A stretch of 36,548 nucleotides of DNA, taken from positions 1-36,548 of the forward strand of contig JACQUO010000008.1 in assembly GCA_016210205.1 (NCBI GenBank), read 5' to 3'. This document shows, in pieces, positions 21,741 through 30,390 of the stretch. The DNA comes from Chloroflexota bacterium (GTDB taxonomy: Bacteria; Chloroflexota; Dehalococcoidia; JACQUO01). Numbering within the stretch: the first letter of the stretch is position 1; each line of letters begins with the position of its first letter. The notes beneath the pieces were generated by a model. The model was not told the origin of the DNA and searched no databases. It saw only the letters and a list, made by a program, of their open reading frames with translations. A program made the translations under genes and the position numbers.

Positions 21741-23021
21741 TTGCCTGCAAAGAAACCCGCGGGAAATCCCAGGCAAAAAGAAGGCAGCCTCTTCGCCATG
21801 GCCCAGCAGCAGTTTCTGGCCGCCGCCGAAGCCATCGGCCTGGAGGAGGGCCTGCGGCAGGTGCTGGGGGCCTGCAAACGGGAGCTCACCACCAGCTTCC
21901 CCGTCCATATGGACGACGGCTCCGTGCGGGTCTTCACCGGCCACCGGGTGCAGCACAATATCGCGCTGGGGCCAGCCAAGGGCGGCATCCGCTACCACCC
22001 CAGCGTCACCCTGGACGAGGTGAAGGCCCTGGCCATGTGGATGACCTGGAAATGCGCCCTGGTGAACCTACCCTACGGCGGCGCCAAGGGAGCGGTGGCC
22101 TGCGACCCCGCCGTCCTATCCGTCACGGAGCTGGAGGACCTGACCCGGCGCTACGCCACGGAGCTCTTCATCATCATCGGCCCCACGGAAGACATCCCCG
22201 CCCCCGACCTCAACACCGATTCCCGGGTCATGGCCTGGATAATGGACACCTACTCCATGATGAAGGGGTATTCGGTGCCGGCCGTGGTCACGGGCAAGCC
22301 CGTCTCCCTGGGGGGCTCCCTGGGCCGCTACGAAGCCACGGGACGAGGCTGCGTCTATACCGTCGTGGCGGCGGCCAAGAAGCTACGGCTGAACCTGGAG
22401 GGGGCGACGGCGGCTGTCCAGGGCTTCGGCCAGGTGGGCATGGTGGCCGCCAGGCTCCTGAGCGAGCTGGGGGTCAAGGTCGTCGCCGTGAGCGACTCCA
22501 AGGGCGGCATCTATAGCGCAAAGGGGCTGGACATCCCCGCCGTTATGGCCCACAAGAGCAAGAGCGGACAGGTCAGCAGCTGGCGGATGGGGGACAGGAT
22601 AACCAATCAGGAGCTCCTGGCCCTGCCCTGTGACATCCTGGTCCCGGCGGCCTTCGAGCAGCAGCTGACCGCATCCAACGCCCCCAAGGTGCGCGCCCAC
22701 CTCATCGCCGAGGGGGCCAACGGGCCCACCACGGTGGAGGCCCACAAAATATTGGGGGACAAGGGGGTCTTCGTCATCCCCGACATCCTGGCCAACGCTG
22801 GCGGGGTGACCGTGTCCTACTTCGAGTGGGTGCAGGACCTGCAGTCCTTCTTCTGGGAGGAGGAGGAGGTGAACGAGCGGCTGCGCCGGATAATGATGCG
22901 GGCCTTCGATGAGACCTACGCCTTCGCCCAGAAGCGGAAGATAGACCTCCGGCTGGCGGCTCACGCCCTGGCGGTGAACCGGGTGGCCGAGGCCACGAAA
23001 GCCCGGGGCATCTACCCGTAG
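21741..23021 (+). CDS. gdhA: Glu/Leu/Phe/Val-type dehydrogenase, probably glutamate dehydrogenase
   Basis: Oxidative deamination of glutamate to 2-oxoglutarate or the reverse, with NAD(P). The 426-residue protein has the substrate-binding segments GPAKGGIRYHPSV and NLPYGGAKGAV (catalytic Lys region), GPTEDIPAPDLNTD, and a Rossmann domain with VQGFGQVG. The C-terminal NAGGVTVSYFEWVQDLQ is typical of hexameric GDHs of the bacterial/archaeal type. The start is TTG 21741, because AAAGGAG lies 6 nt upstream; the ATG at 21714 has no binding site. Coenzyme preference is not determined. The gene stands alone between the repeat block and the copper lipoproteins. Confidence 0.93.
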   Translation: MPAKKPAGNPRQKEGSLFAMAQQQFLAAAEAIGLEEGLRQVLGACKRELTTSFPVHMDDGSVRVFTGHRVQHNIALGPAKGGIRYHPSVTLDEVKALAMWMTWKCALVNLPYGGAKGAVACDPAVLSVTELEDLTRRYATELFIIIGPTEDIPAPDLNTDSRVMAWIMDTYSMMKGYSVPAVVTGKPVSLGGSLGRYEATGRGCVYTVVAAAKKLRLNLEGATAAVQGFGQVGMVAARLLSELGVKVVAVSDSKGGIYSAKGLDIPAVMAHKSKSGQVSSWRMGDRITNQELLALPCDILVPAAFEQQLTASNAPKVRAHLIAEGANGPTTVEAHKILGDKGVFVIPDILANAGGVTVSYFEWVQDLQSFFWEEEEVNERLRRIMMRAFDETYAFAQKRKIDLRLAAHALAVNRVAEATKARGIYP

Positions 23022-23031
23022 GACCTTAAAA

Positions 23032-23051
23032 AGGGGCGGTTTTCCGCCCCT
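23032..23051 (+). terminator. Hairpin after gdh
   Basis: AGGGGCGG-TTTT-CCGCCCCT is a perfect 8-bp stem 11 nt after the gdh stop. No T-run follows on the plus strand; the A-tract before it would give a T-run only on the other strand. It may stabilise the mRNA end or terminate weakly. Confidence 0.45.
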
Positions 23052-23071
23052 CCGTGTTCAGGAGGGATGCC

Positions 23072-23500
23072 ATGAGGAGAGCGCACTTATTGTATCTAGG
23101 GATAGCCACTATCCTGCTGGGGGCGGCCTGCGCCCAGCCCGCCCCTGCGCCCACGTCATCAGGCTCCGAGCAGGCCCTGGAGATGCGCAACTTCGCTTTC
23201 GCCCCGGCCTCGCTCACGGTGAAGGTCGGCACCGTGCTGGTATGGACCAATCGTGACTCCGTATCCCACACGGTGACCCTCAGCAGCGTCCCCACCGGGG
23301 TGGCATCCTTGGATTCTGGTTCCCTGGGACCCGGGCAGACCTTCCGCCTGACGGCGAGCCAGGTGGGGAGGTATGCCTACCACTGCTCCATCCATCCGTC
23401 CATGACGGGGGAGATAGTGGTGGTAGCGGAGCAGGGAACACCCCCCGCCACGGGAACCACTCCCCGGCCGCAGCCTGCCGGGCCTGTTAGTCCTTATTGA
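23072..23500 (+). CDS. Plastocyanin-like (cupredoxin) lipoprotein, single domain
   Basis: A 142-residue exported electron carrier. The N-terminus has a short basic region, a hydrophobic stretch and the lipobox LLGAAC with lipid-modified Cys20. One type-1 copper domain (about 35-120) follows, with ligands H66 (SHTVT), C105, H108 and M111 (CSIHPSM). The tail is rich in Pro and Thr. The ATG has AGGAGG 6 nt upstream; GTG at 23054 is in frame but less likely. The start of the coding sequence is nearly identical in DNA to that of the next gene, showing a recent duplication. It could carry electrons on the cell surface; its partners are unknown. Confidence 0.92.
   Translation: MRRAHLLYLGIATILLGAACAQPAPAPTSSGSEQALEMRNFAFAPASLTVKVGTVLVWTNRDSVSHTVTLSSVPTGVASLDSGSLGPGQTFRLTASQVGRYAYHCSIHPSMTGEIVVVAEQGTPPATGTTPRPQPAGPVSPY
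23099..23155 (+). repeat. Direct repeat, unit 1 (signal-peptide/lipobox region)
   Basis: These 57 bp match 23582-23638 with a single difference (A versus G at position 10 of the unit). They encode the hydrophobic core, lipobox and first linker residues of both copper lipoproteins. Confidence 0.9.
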
Positions 23501-23554
23501 TGCGGGGATGCTGAAGAAGGAAGCCCTATCTCAAATCCAGTCGGGAGGAAATTA

Positions 23555-24448
23555 GTGAAGCTACCAACTTGGGGCTATACGGGGATAGCCGCTATCCTGC
23601 TGGGGGCGGCCTGCGCCCAGCCCGCCCCTGCGCCCACGGCGGCGCCGCAGCCCGGCCCCACCGCGGCCCCTACGTCTGTCTCCACACCGAGGGCCACGCT
23701 GCCTCCCGCCCCGGCGGCCACCCTGGCCCTCACGCTAGCGCCCACGGCCACGGCCACGCCGGCGCCCACGGCCACCGCTACGCCGCGGCCCACGGCCACG
23801 GTCACCGCCACGGCCACGCCCGCCCCCACCGCCGTCACCACACCCCGGCCAGCCGAGCAGGCTTTAGAGCTGCGCACTTTCTCGTTCCAGCCAGCCTCCG
23901 TGACCGTGAAGGTGGGCACCACCCTGGTCTGGACCAACCGGGACTCCACCGCCCACACGGTGACCTCCACCGCCACCCCCACGGGGGTTTCTTCTTTCGA
24001 TTCAGGGCTCCTGGTGCCTGGGCAGACCTTCCGGCTGACGGTGAACCAGGTGGGGAGCTACACCTACGTCTGCACCATCCACCCGGCCATGACGGGGGAG
24101 GTGACGGTGGTCACGGAGCTGGCGGTCACACCCAACCCCACGCCTATCCCGCCGACCCCCACTCCAACCCCGGTCCCAGCCGTGCAGGGCGTTGACCTCC
24201 GCAACTTTGCCTTCCAGCCAGCCTCGCTGACGGCAAAGGTGGGCACCGCGGTAATCTGGACCAACCGGGACACGGCAACCACCCACACGGTGACCTCCAC
24301 CGCCACCCCCGAGGGGGCCAGCGGCTTCGATTCAGGGGAGCTACTAAATGGGCAAACCTTTCGCCTGACGCTGGGCAAAGTGGGAAGATACACTTACCAG
24401 TGTATCCTGCATCCCTCTATGACAGGGGAAATAATAGTCATCCCCTAG
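23555..24448 (+). CDS. Plastocyanin-like lipoprotein with two cupredoxin domains
   Basis: A 297-residue exported lipoprotein with lipobox LLGAAC (Cys20), then a low-complexity Ala/Thr/Pro spacer (about 25-100). Two type-1 copper domains follow: domain 1 (102-190) with H134, C173, H176, M179, and domain 2 (211-297) with H244, C283, H286, M289, separated by a Pro/Thr linker (about 192-208). All copper ligands are present in both. The start is GTG 23555, with GGGAGG about 8 nt upstream. Two copper centres in one chain may pass electrons along the cell surface. The next genes, the nuo operon, are convergent, so the two are not cotranscribed. Confidence 0.92.
   Translation: MKLPTWGYTGIAAILLGAACAQPAPAPTAAPQPGPTAAPTSVSTPRATLPPAPAATLALTLAPTATATPAPTATATPRPTATVTATATPAPTAVTTPRPAEQALELRTFSFQPASVTVKVGTTLVWTNRDSTAHTVTSTATPTGVSSFDSGLLVPGQTFRLTVNQVGSYTYVCTIHPAMTGEVTVVTELAVTPNPTPIPPTPTPTPVPAVQGVDLRNFAFQPASLTAKVGTAVIWTNRDTATTHTVTSTATPEGASGFDSGELLNGQTFRLTLGKVGRYTYQCILHPSMTGEIIVIP
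23582..23638 (+). repeat. Direct repeat, unit 2 (signal-peptide/lipobox region)
   Basis: Second unit of the 57-bp near-identical repeat described for 23099-23155. The high DNA identity, including silent positions, points to recent duplication or gene conversion at the 5' ends of the two genes. Confidence 0.9.
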
Positions 24449-24511
24449 CCACGGCCACACCAGGGAGCACGTCCGTGTATTCCTGCTAAGGCGGTGTTTC
24501 GAGGGGAGGCT

Positions 24512-25921
24512 TTAGGGGAGCAGGCCGGCGGCGGCCACCTCGGCGACCCGCATCAGGGGGTAGGGGAGGAGACCCACCACCAGGACTCCCAGGCTGCTCA
24601 CGGCCAGGGCCACCTTCAGGGCCCCGGAGGAGGGGAAGGGGCCCTCGGCCGGCTCCGACAGATACATCACCTTGACCACCCGCAGATAGTAGTAGGCGGA
24701 GATGACGCTGTTCACTACCGCCAGGAGCACCAGCCAGGTCAGGCCCACCGCTACCGCCGAGGAGAAAATATAGACCTTGGCGATGAAGCCGACGGTGGGG
24801 GGGAGTCCGATGAGGGAGATGAGGCAAAAGGCCAGGGCCGCCGCCAGGACCGGGGTGCGCCGGGACATCCCCGCGAAGTCGTCGATGCGGTCGCTCTGGA
24901 TGTGGTTGGTGATGGCGATGATGGCGATGAAGGCCCCCAGGTTGGCCAGGGTGTAGCCGGCCAGGAAGAAGACGACGCTGCTGCGCCCCAAGGCCGAAGC
25001 CGCGGCCAGCCCCACCATGAGGTAGCCCGCATTGGCGATGGAGGAGTAGCCCAGCATCCGCTTGATGTTGGTCTGGGTTAAAGCGGCGACGTTGCCCAGG
25101 GTCATGGTGGCGGCGGCCAGGATGGCGAAGACCAAGGCCCAGTCAAAGGCCAGGTCCAGGCTGCCGAAGGCAGTGAAGAAGACCCGGAACACCACCGCGA
25201 AGCCGGCCGCCTTGCTGGCCACGGAGAGATAAGCCGTGATGGGGGTGGGAGCGCCCTCATAGACATCGGGCACCCACATTTGGAAGGGCACAGCGGCGAT
25301 TTTGAAGCCGAAGCCCGCCACCAGGAGCACCATGCCCATGAGCACGATGGCGTTGCGGCCTATGTTTCGGGCAATCTCCACCAGGGAGGTGGTGCCGGTG
25401 AAGCCGTAAATCAGGGCCATGCCGTAGAGAAGCACCGCCGAGGACAGCACCGCCAGGAGGAGATACTTGAGGGCGGCCTCGCTGGAGGGACGGTCCCGGC
25501 GGTAGCACACCAGGGCGCATAGGGAGAGGGTGCTCAGCTCCAGGGCGATGTAGATGGTGATGAACTCGGTGGTGGCGGCCATAAGCATCATCCCGGAGGC
25601 CGCCAGGAGGATGAGGGCATAGTATTCGCCGTGATGGGCCAGAAAGCGCCCCGCATAGTCCACCGAGGCGAGGATGATGAGGGCCGCAATGGCCACGATG
25701 AGGAGCTTGAAGAGGATGGCGAACTGGTCCACGGTCAGCATCCCGTTGAAGGTGGTGGCGTTGGTGCCCCACAGGGCCACGCTGAAGGCCAGGGGCAGGG
25801 AGAGGCCCGCCAGGCTCACCCCGGCCAGGATGGTCTTGTTCGGCACCACCAGGTCCAGCAGGATGACCACTATGGCCACACCGACGAGGCTTAGCTCGGG
25901 ACTGAGATAGAATAAATTCAC
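24512..25921 (-). CDS. nuoN: NADH-quinone oxidoreductase subunit N
   Basis: Antiporter-like membrane subunit of complex I that takes part in proton pumping. The 469-residue protein has about 14 hydrophobic helices, with the family segments ELSTLSLCALVCYRR, AAVPFQMWVPDVYEGAPTP and TQTNIKRMLGYSSIANAGY. The start is GTG 25921, with GAGGG about 8 nt upstream next to the nuoM stop (10-nt gap). It is the last gene of the operon. The 63-bp gap to the convergent copper lipoprotein gene shows no clear terminator. Confidence 0.95.
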   Translation of the reverse strand: MNLFYLSPELSLVGVAIVVILLDLVVPNKTILAGVSLAGLSLPLAFSVALWGTNATTFNGMLTVDQFAILFKLLIVAIAALIILASVDYAGRFLAHHGEYYALILLAASGMMLMAATTEFITIYIALELSTLSLCALVCYRRDRPSSEAALKYLLLAVLSSAVLLYGMALIYGFTGTTSLVEIARNIGRNAIVLMGMVLLVAGFGFKIAAVPFQMWVPDVYEGAPTPITAYLSVASKAAGFAVVFRVFFTAFGSLDLAFDWALVFAILAAATMTLGNVAALTQTNIKRMLGYSSIANAGYLMVGLAAASALGRSSVVFFLAGYTLANLGAFIAIIAITNHIQSDRIDDFAGMSRRTPVLAAALAFCLISLIGLPPTVGFIAKVYIFSSAVAVGLTWLVLLAVVNSVISAYYYLRVVKVMYLSEPAEGPFPSSGALKVALAVSSLGVLVVGLLPYPLMRVAEVAAAGLLP

Positions 25922-25931
25922 GGGCTACCCT

Positions 25932-27425
25932 CTAAAAGCCCAGGCGTCCCACGATGGGCATGACTCCCAGGCTGATGACATTGGTCAAGGAGGCCGGGTA
26001 GAGGCCCACCGCTATGATAAGGGCGGTCAGGGCGAAGATGGGCACACGCTCCAGGAAATCGGCGTCCCTGGTGTCGTCGAACTCAGGCTTGGGCTCGCCG
26101 TAGAGAACCTTCTGCAGCATGTAGAGCATGTAGCCCGCGGTCAGCACCACGCCCAAAACGCCCAGGGCGGTGTAGAGCTGAATCCCCGGGAAGGCCTGGC
26201 TCTGGAAGCTCCCCAAAAACACCAGGAACTCGGCGGCGAAGCCGCTGGTCCCGGGCAAGCCCAGGGAGGCCAGCCCGGCGATGCTGAAAATCACGGCGAT
26301 GATGGGCATCTGGCGCGACAGCCCCCCCAGCTTGTGGATATCCCGCAAGTGGGTCTTGTCATAGACCAGGCCCACCATGGCGAAGAGCAGGCCCGTCACC
26401 ACCCCGTGGCTGAACATCTGCAGGGTGGCCCCCGTAAGGCTCACCGGGCTCAGGGCGAAGATGCCCAGGAGCACATACCCCATGTGGCTCACGCTGGAGT
26501 AGGCAATCATCCGCTTCAGGTCCCGCTGCCGCAAGGTGACCGCCGCCCCGTAGAGCACGCCGATGACGGCGATGAGCACCAGCAGAGGCGCATAGTCCCG
26601 TGCCACGCCCGGGAAGATGCTGATATTGAGCCGCATCATCCCGTAGCCCCCCATCTTCAGGAGGATGCCCGCCAGGATGACGCTCACCGCGGTGGGGGCG
26701 TCGGTATGGGCATCGGGGAGCCAGGTGTGGAGGGGGAAGATGGGCAGCTTGACGGCGAAGGCGGCGAAGAGCAGGAAGAACACGGCGGCGGCGGGTAGAA
26801 TCTCCCGGGGGAAGCCGTTCTCGCTCAGGCGCATGGCGGAGAGCACCGTCATGTCGAACTGGCCCGTGGAGAAGTAGAGCACCAGGATGCCCGCGAACAT
26901 GAAGGCGCTGCCTGTCAGGGTGTAGAGGACAAACTTGGTGGCGGAGTATTCCTTGCGCCCCGTCCCCCAGATGGAGATGAGCATGTACATGGGCATGAGC
27001 TCCACCTCCCAGAACAGGAAGAAGAGCACCAAGTCCAGGGACAGGAAGACCCCCAGGACACCCATCTCTAAAAGAAGAAGCCAGATGAAGTATTCTCGGA
27101 CCCGCTTTTCCACCTTCCACGAGATGAGGACCGCCAGGAAGCCCAATATTCCCATGAGCAACACCATGGTCAGGCTCAGGCCGTCGACCCCCAAATCGAA
27201 GTTGATGTTCAGGGAGGATATCCAGGGCACTCGCTCCCGGAACTGCATGGTGCCCAGCTTCTGATCGAAGGACTGGAACAACAGCAGGGTGAGGATGAAG
27301 GTGATGAAGGTGAAGGTGGCGGCGGTGTAGCGCACCAGCCTGTCCCCCGGCCGGGGGAGCAAAGCCAGCACCACGGCCCCCAGGGCCGGCAGGAAGACTA
27401 TGGTAGTCAGGATTGGAAAGGGCAC
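25932..27425 (-). CDS. nuoM: NADH-quinone oxidoreductase subunit M
   Basis: Antiporter-like membrane subunit of complex I. The 497-residue protein has the typical features: LVLFFLFWEVELMPMYMLI with the conserved Glu in helix 5, KLPIFPLHTWLPDAHTDAPT, LRQRDLKRMIAYSSVSHMGY and the FSHGVVTGLLFAMVG helix. The start is GTG 27425, with AGGAGGGGG 4 nt upstream. It lies 21 nt after nuoL. Confidence 0.96.
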   Translation of the reverse strand: MPFPILTTIVFLPALGAVVLALLPRPGDRLVRYTAATFTFITFILTLLLFQSFDQKLGTMQFRERVPWISSLNINFDLGVDGLSLTMVLLMGILGFLAVLISWKVEKRVREYFIWLLLLEMGVLGVFLSLDLVLFFLFWEVELMPMYMLISIWGTGRKEYSATKFVLYTLTGSAFMFAGILVLYFSTGQFDMTVLSAMRLSENGFPREILPAAAVFFLLFAAFAVKLPIFPLHTWLPDAHTDAPTAVSVILAGILLKMGGYGMMRLNISIFPGVARDYAPLLVLIAVIGVLYGAAVTLRQRDLKRMIAYSSVSHMGYVLLGIFALSPVSLTGATLQMFSHGVVTGLLFAMVGLVYDKTHLRDIHKLGGLSRQMPIIAVIFSIAGLASLGLPGTSGFAAEFLVFLGSFQSQAFPGIQLYTALGVLGVVLTAGYMLYMLQKVLYGEPKPEFDDTRDADFLERVPIFALTALIIAVGLYPASLTNVISLGVMPIVGRLGF

Positions 27426-27446
27426 TTTTCCCCCTCCTGGGTTGTT

Positions 27447-29369
27447 CTAACGGATTAGCACCATGATGAGGCCCAGGGCCAGCACCCCCAAGAAGATGGC
27501 CATGCCATAGGCCTGGAGCTGCCCTGTCTGCAGCCGGCGCAAGGCCCGCCCGCCCCCCAGGGCCAGGGAGGCGGCCCCATTTACTAGGCCATCCACAATA
27601 TAGGTGTCAAAGAGCTCCATGAGGCCAAAGATGAAGGTGTACAGAAACCAGCGCACGAAGACGGTCTCGTAAAGCTCATCGAGCCAGTACTTGTGGATGA
27701 ATACGTTATACAAGGGGGCGAAGGCGCGCCCCAAGCCCTCGGCACTCACCCACCGGGCCCCGTAGACCCCGTAGGCGGCTACGATGCCCGCTACGGCGAC
27801 TCCCAGGGAGAGGAGGGCCAAGGGGTTGGCCAAGGCCCCAAAGAACCCCAGGGGATGGGCCTTCTCGCCCAGGAAACCGCTGAACTCGCCCCCCAGGTTG
27901 AACCAGCCGGAGATGATGGCCATGACAGACAGGGCCACCATGGGCACCACCATCACCGCTGGCGACTCGTGGAGCGAAGGCGCCCCATGCCCGTCACCCT
28001 GGCTTCCGTGGCCGGCCCCCGCCGAGGCGCCGCCCCGATAGCTCCCGGCGAAGGTCAGGAAGATTACCCGGAAGCTGTAGAAGGCGGTCATGAAGACCGT
28101 CGCCAGGGCCAAGAGAAAGAGGATGAAGTTCCCCTGAAAGGCCACCGCCAGGATTTCGTCCTTGCTCCAGAACCCGGACAGGGGCCAGATGCCCGCCAGG
28201 GAGAGGGAGGCGATGACAAAGGTGAAGAAGGTCCAGGGCATGCGGCGCCGCAGGCCCCCCATCTGCCGCATGTCGAAGGTGCCGGTGGCGTGGTTGACGG
28301 AGCCGGCCCCTAAAAACAGCAGGCACTTGAAGAAGGCATGGTTGAAGAGGTGGAAGATGCCCGCGGCGACGGAGCCCATCCCCAGGCCCAGCATCATGTA
28401 ACCCAGCTGGCTGATGGTGGAATAGGCAATCACCCGTTTGATGTCCGGAGCCACCAGGCCCATGGTGGCGGCGAAGATGGCCGTGAAGGCCCCGATGACA
28501 GCCACCGTAGCCAGGGCCTGGGAGGAATGCTCAAAGAGCGGGAACATGCGGGCCACCAGGAACACCCCGGCCGCCACCATGGTGGCGGCGTGGATGAGAG
28601 AGGAGACCGGGGTGGGGCCCTCCATGGCGTCGGGGAGCCAGGTATGGAGGGGGAACTGGGCGGACTTGCCCGCGGCCCCGGCGAAGATGCCGATGGCCGC
28701 CCAGGTCAGGAAGGTGCCCCCCAAGGCCCCCGTCTCCGCCAGGAGGTGCAGCTCCTTGATGTTGAGGGTGCCCGCTTGCGAGGAGGCATAGAGGGCCAGG
28801 ATGGCCACCAGGAGTCCGAAGTCACCGGCCCGGGTGACGATGAAGGCCTTCTTGGCCGCGTTGGCGGCGCTGGGCCGGTGGAACCAGAAGCCGATGAGGA
28901 GGTAGGAGCAGAGGCCCACCCCCTCCCAGAAGACGAAGAGTTGGAGCAGGTTGTCGGCCATGACCAGGCCCAACATAGACCCGGTGAACAGGGACATGAA
29001 GGCGAAGTAGCGGGAGTAGCCGGCGTCGCCATGCATATAGCCCTGGGAGTAAATCTGCACCAAGAGGCTGACCCCAGAGACCACCACCAGCATCACTGCC
29101 GTGAGGGAGTCCACCAGGAGGCCCAGGTCAAGCTCCGTGGTCCCGATGACCACCCAGGTCACCCGTGGGATGAGGAGCTCGTGGCCGGGGGCCCGGATGA
29201 CCTCCTGCAGCACCAGGAGAGAGAGCGCCAGGGAGCCGCCGATGGCGGCGATGGCGATATAGCCGCTGAGCCTGGCACTCCCGTTCAGGAAGGGGCGGAC
29301 GACCAGGCTGATGACGGCGAAGGAGAGGAAGGGCAGGAGGAAGATGAGCCAGACCAACTGTGACGCCAT
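27447..29369 (-). CDS. nuoL: NADH-quinone oxidoreductase subunit L
   Basis: The distal antiporter-like subunit of complex I with the long lateral helix. The 640-residue protein has FVFWEGVGLCSYLLIGFWF, SAQFPLHTWLPDAMEGPTP and APDIKRVIAYSTISQLGYM. A Gly/Ser/His-rich loop near residue 450 is longer than usual. The C-terminal part retains the hydrophobic anchor after a long amphipathic stretch. The ATG follows directly after the stop of the small upstream gene (TAGATG), with AGAGG 6 nt upstream. Confidence 0.96.
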   Translation of the reverse strand: MASQLVWLIFLLPFLSFAVISLVVRPFLNGSARLSGYIAIAAIGGSLALSLLVLQEVIRAPGHELLIPRVTWVVIGTTELDLGLLVDSLTAVMLVVVSGVSLLVQIYSQGYMHGDAGYSRYFAFMSLFTGSMLGLVMADNLLQLFVFWEGVGLCSYLLIGFWFHRPSAANAAKKAFIVTRAGDFGLLVAILALYASSQAGTLNIKELHLLAETGALGGTFLTWAAIGIFAGAAGKSAQFPLHTWLPDAMEGPTPVSSLIHAATMVAAGVFLVARMFPLFEHSSQALATVAVIGAFTAIFAATMGLVAPDIKRVIAYSTISQLGYMMLGLGMGSVAAGIFHLFNHAFFKCLLFLGAGSVNHATGTFDMRQMGGLRRRMPWTFFTFVIASLSLAGIWPLSGFWSKDEILAVAFQGNFILFLLALATVFMTAFYSFRVIFLTFAGSYRGGASAGAGHGSQGDGHGAPSLHESPAVMVVPMVALSVMAIISGWFNLGGEFSGFLGEKAHPLGFFGALANPLALLSLGVAVAGIVAAYGVYGARWVSAEGLGRAFAPLYNVFIHKYWLDELYETVFVRWFLYTFIFGLMELFDTYIVDGLVNGAASLALGGGRALRRLQTGQLQAYGMAIFLGVLALGLIMVLIR

Positions 29370-29558
29370 CTACAACCTCTTAAAGACTTCGGAGAGGATG
29401 TGCTCGCGGTCCTTGGGCACGAAGACCCGGTGAGGGGCATCCTCGCCACCGCCCAGAGTCTCGGGCAGGAGCAATGAGGGGATGCCCTCGCCTTCGAAGA
29501 AGGCCTTCCACATCTCCGCGATAACTAAATTGGGGGCTTTCTTAACCTCAGCCCACAT
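29370..29558 (-). CDS. Small DUF2007-like protein inside the nuo operon
   Basis: A 62-residue protein with a pattern like the DUF2007 / putative signal-transducing domain: APNLVIAEMWKAFFEGEGIP (helix, then G-I-P), a strand SLLLPETL, and HRVFVPKDREHILSEVF (strand then helix). Such domains are ferredoxin-like and of unknown function. The start is ATG 29558, with AGGGA about 9 nt upstream; TTG 29564 is an alternative. It is 12 nt after nuoK and touches nuoL with no gap, so it is translated as part of the operon. No standard complex I subunit matches it; an assembly or regulatory role is possible but not shown. Confidence 0.65.
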   Translation of the reverse strand: MWAEVKKAPNLVIAEMWKAFFEGEGIPSLLLPETLGGGEDAPHRVFVPKDREHILSEVFKRL

Positions 29559-29570
29559 AGCCAACTTCCC

Positions 29571-29882
29571 TTACCATTTCATCAGGTCTATCTTCTCCAC
29601 ATCCACGGTCTCGCGGCTGCGGTAGATGGCGATGATGATGGCCAGGCCCAGGGCCGCCTCGGCGGCGGCCACCGTCATCACGAAGATGGCAAAGACCTGG
29701 CCCGTCATGGCCACCGGGGTGACATAGCGCGACAGGGCCACCAGGGTGATGTTCACCGCATTAAGCATAATCTCCAGGGACATGAGGATGACTACGGCAT
29801 TGCGTTTGCTGATGGCCCCATAGAAGCCGATGCTGAAGAGCACCGCGGAGAGGACGAGATAGTGCTGCAGGCCTACGGTCAT
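29571..29882 (-). CDS. nuoK: NADH-quinone oxidoreductase subunit K
   Basis: A small membrane subunit of complex I with three helices, normal at 103 residues. The conserved glutamates of the proton path are visible in VILMSLEIMLNAVNITLVAL and in VAAAEAALGLAIIIAIYR. The start is ATG 29882, with AAGGAG 7 nt upstream; the frame open to 29990 is only overlap with nuoJ. The nuoJ stop lies 4 nt before. Confidence 0.95.
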   Translation of the reverse strand: MTVGLQHYLVLSAVLFSIGFYGAISKRNAVVILMSLEIMLNAVNITLVALSRYVTPVAMTGQVFAIFVMTVAAAEAALGLAIIIAIYRSRETVDVEKIDLMKW

Positions 29883-29886
29883 ACGG

Positions 29887-30390
29887 CTACTCCTTGCTCC
29901 CCCGCACCAGGACGATGGCCCCGATAATGGCCGCCAGCAGCAGCACCGAGGCCAGCTCAAAGGGCAAGACGAACTGGTTGAAGAGGGCATCGGCGATGGC
30001 CACAGTGTTGTCGGCCGGGAGGGGCGCCTGGGATACGTTCCAGCGGCTGCCCAGGATGACGAAGGTCAGGGCGAAGGCCACCAGGCCCGCCACCCCCAGG
30101 GCCGGGAAGGAGAGCCGACCCGAGGGGCTGCCCGCCCGCTGCTCCCGGGTGAGCATGATGCCGAAGATGAGGAGCACTGCGATGGCCCCGGCGTAGATGA
30201 GGATTTGCACCGCCGCCAGGAACTCCGCGCTCAAGGTGAGGTAGAGCGCGGCGATGGTCACGAAGGACAGCACCAGGTAGATGGCGGCCCGGAAGATGTT
30301 CCGGGTGGCCACCACCGCCACGGCTGCGCCCACCGTCACCACGGCGAGAATCCAGAAGCTAAGGGACAGCCCGTCTATGTCCGCTGGCAT
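29887..30390 (-). CDS. nuoJ: NADH-quinone oxidoreductase subunit J
   Basis: A membrane subunit of complex I. The 167-residue protein has five hydrophobic helices, with NIFRAAIYLVLSFVTIAALY and LAAVQILIYAGAIAVLLIFG, the latter being the family hallmark with its pi-bulge helix. The Shine-Dalgarno sequence is weak. It is separated from nuoI by 109 bp, the largest gap in the operon, which contains a hairpin repeat. Confidence 0.95.
   Translation of the reverse strand: MPADIDGLSLSFWILAVVTVGAAVAVVATRNIFRAAIYLVLSFVTIAALYLTLSAEFLAAVQILIYAGAIAVLLIFGIMLTREQRAGSPSGRLSFPALGVAGLVAFALTFVILGSRWNVSQAPLPADNTVAIADALFNQFVLPFELASVLLLAAIIGAIVLVRGSKE

Noticed and set aside
23032-23051. Strong Rho-independent terminator after gdh
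   Set aside because: The stem is perfect but no T-run follows on the transcribed strand, so only a weak call is justified.
23569-24195. His/Gly-rich frame over the Thr/Ala/Pro spacer of the second copper lipoprotein
   Set aside because: It results from the ACGGCC-type codon repetition read out of frame; the cupredoxin frame holds all copper ligands.
28338-29363. Long plus-strand open frame opposite nuoL
   Set aside because: Rich in His, Gly, Glu and Gln with no domain pattern; it is the antisense shadow of a GC-rich gene whose own frame matches NuoL throughout.
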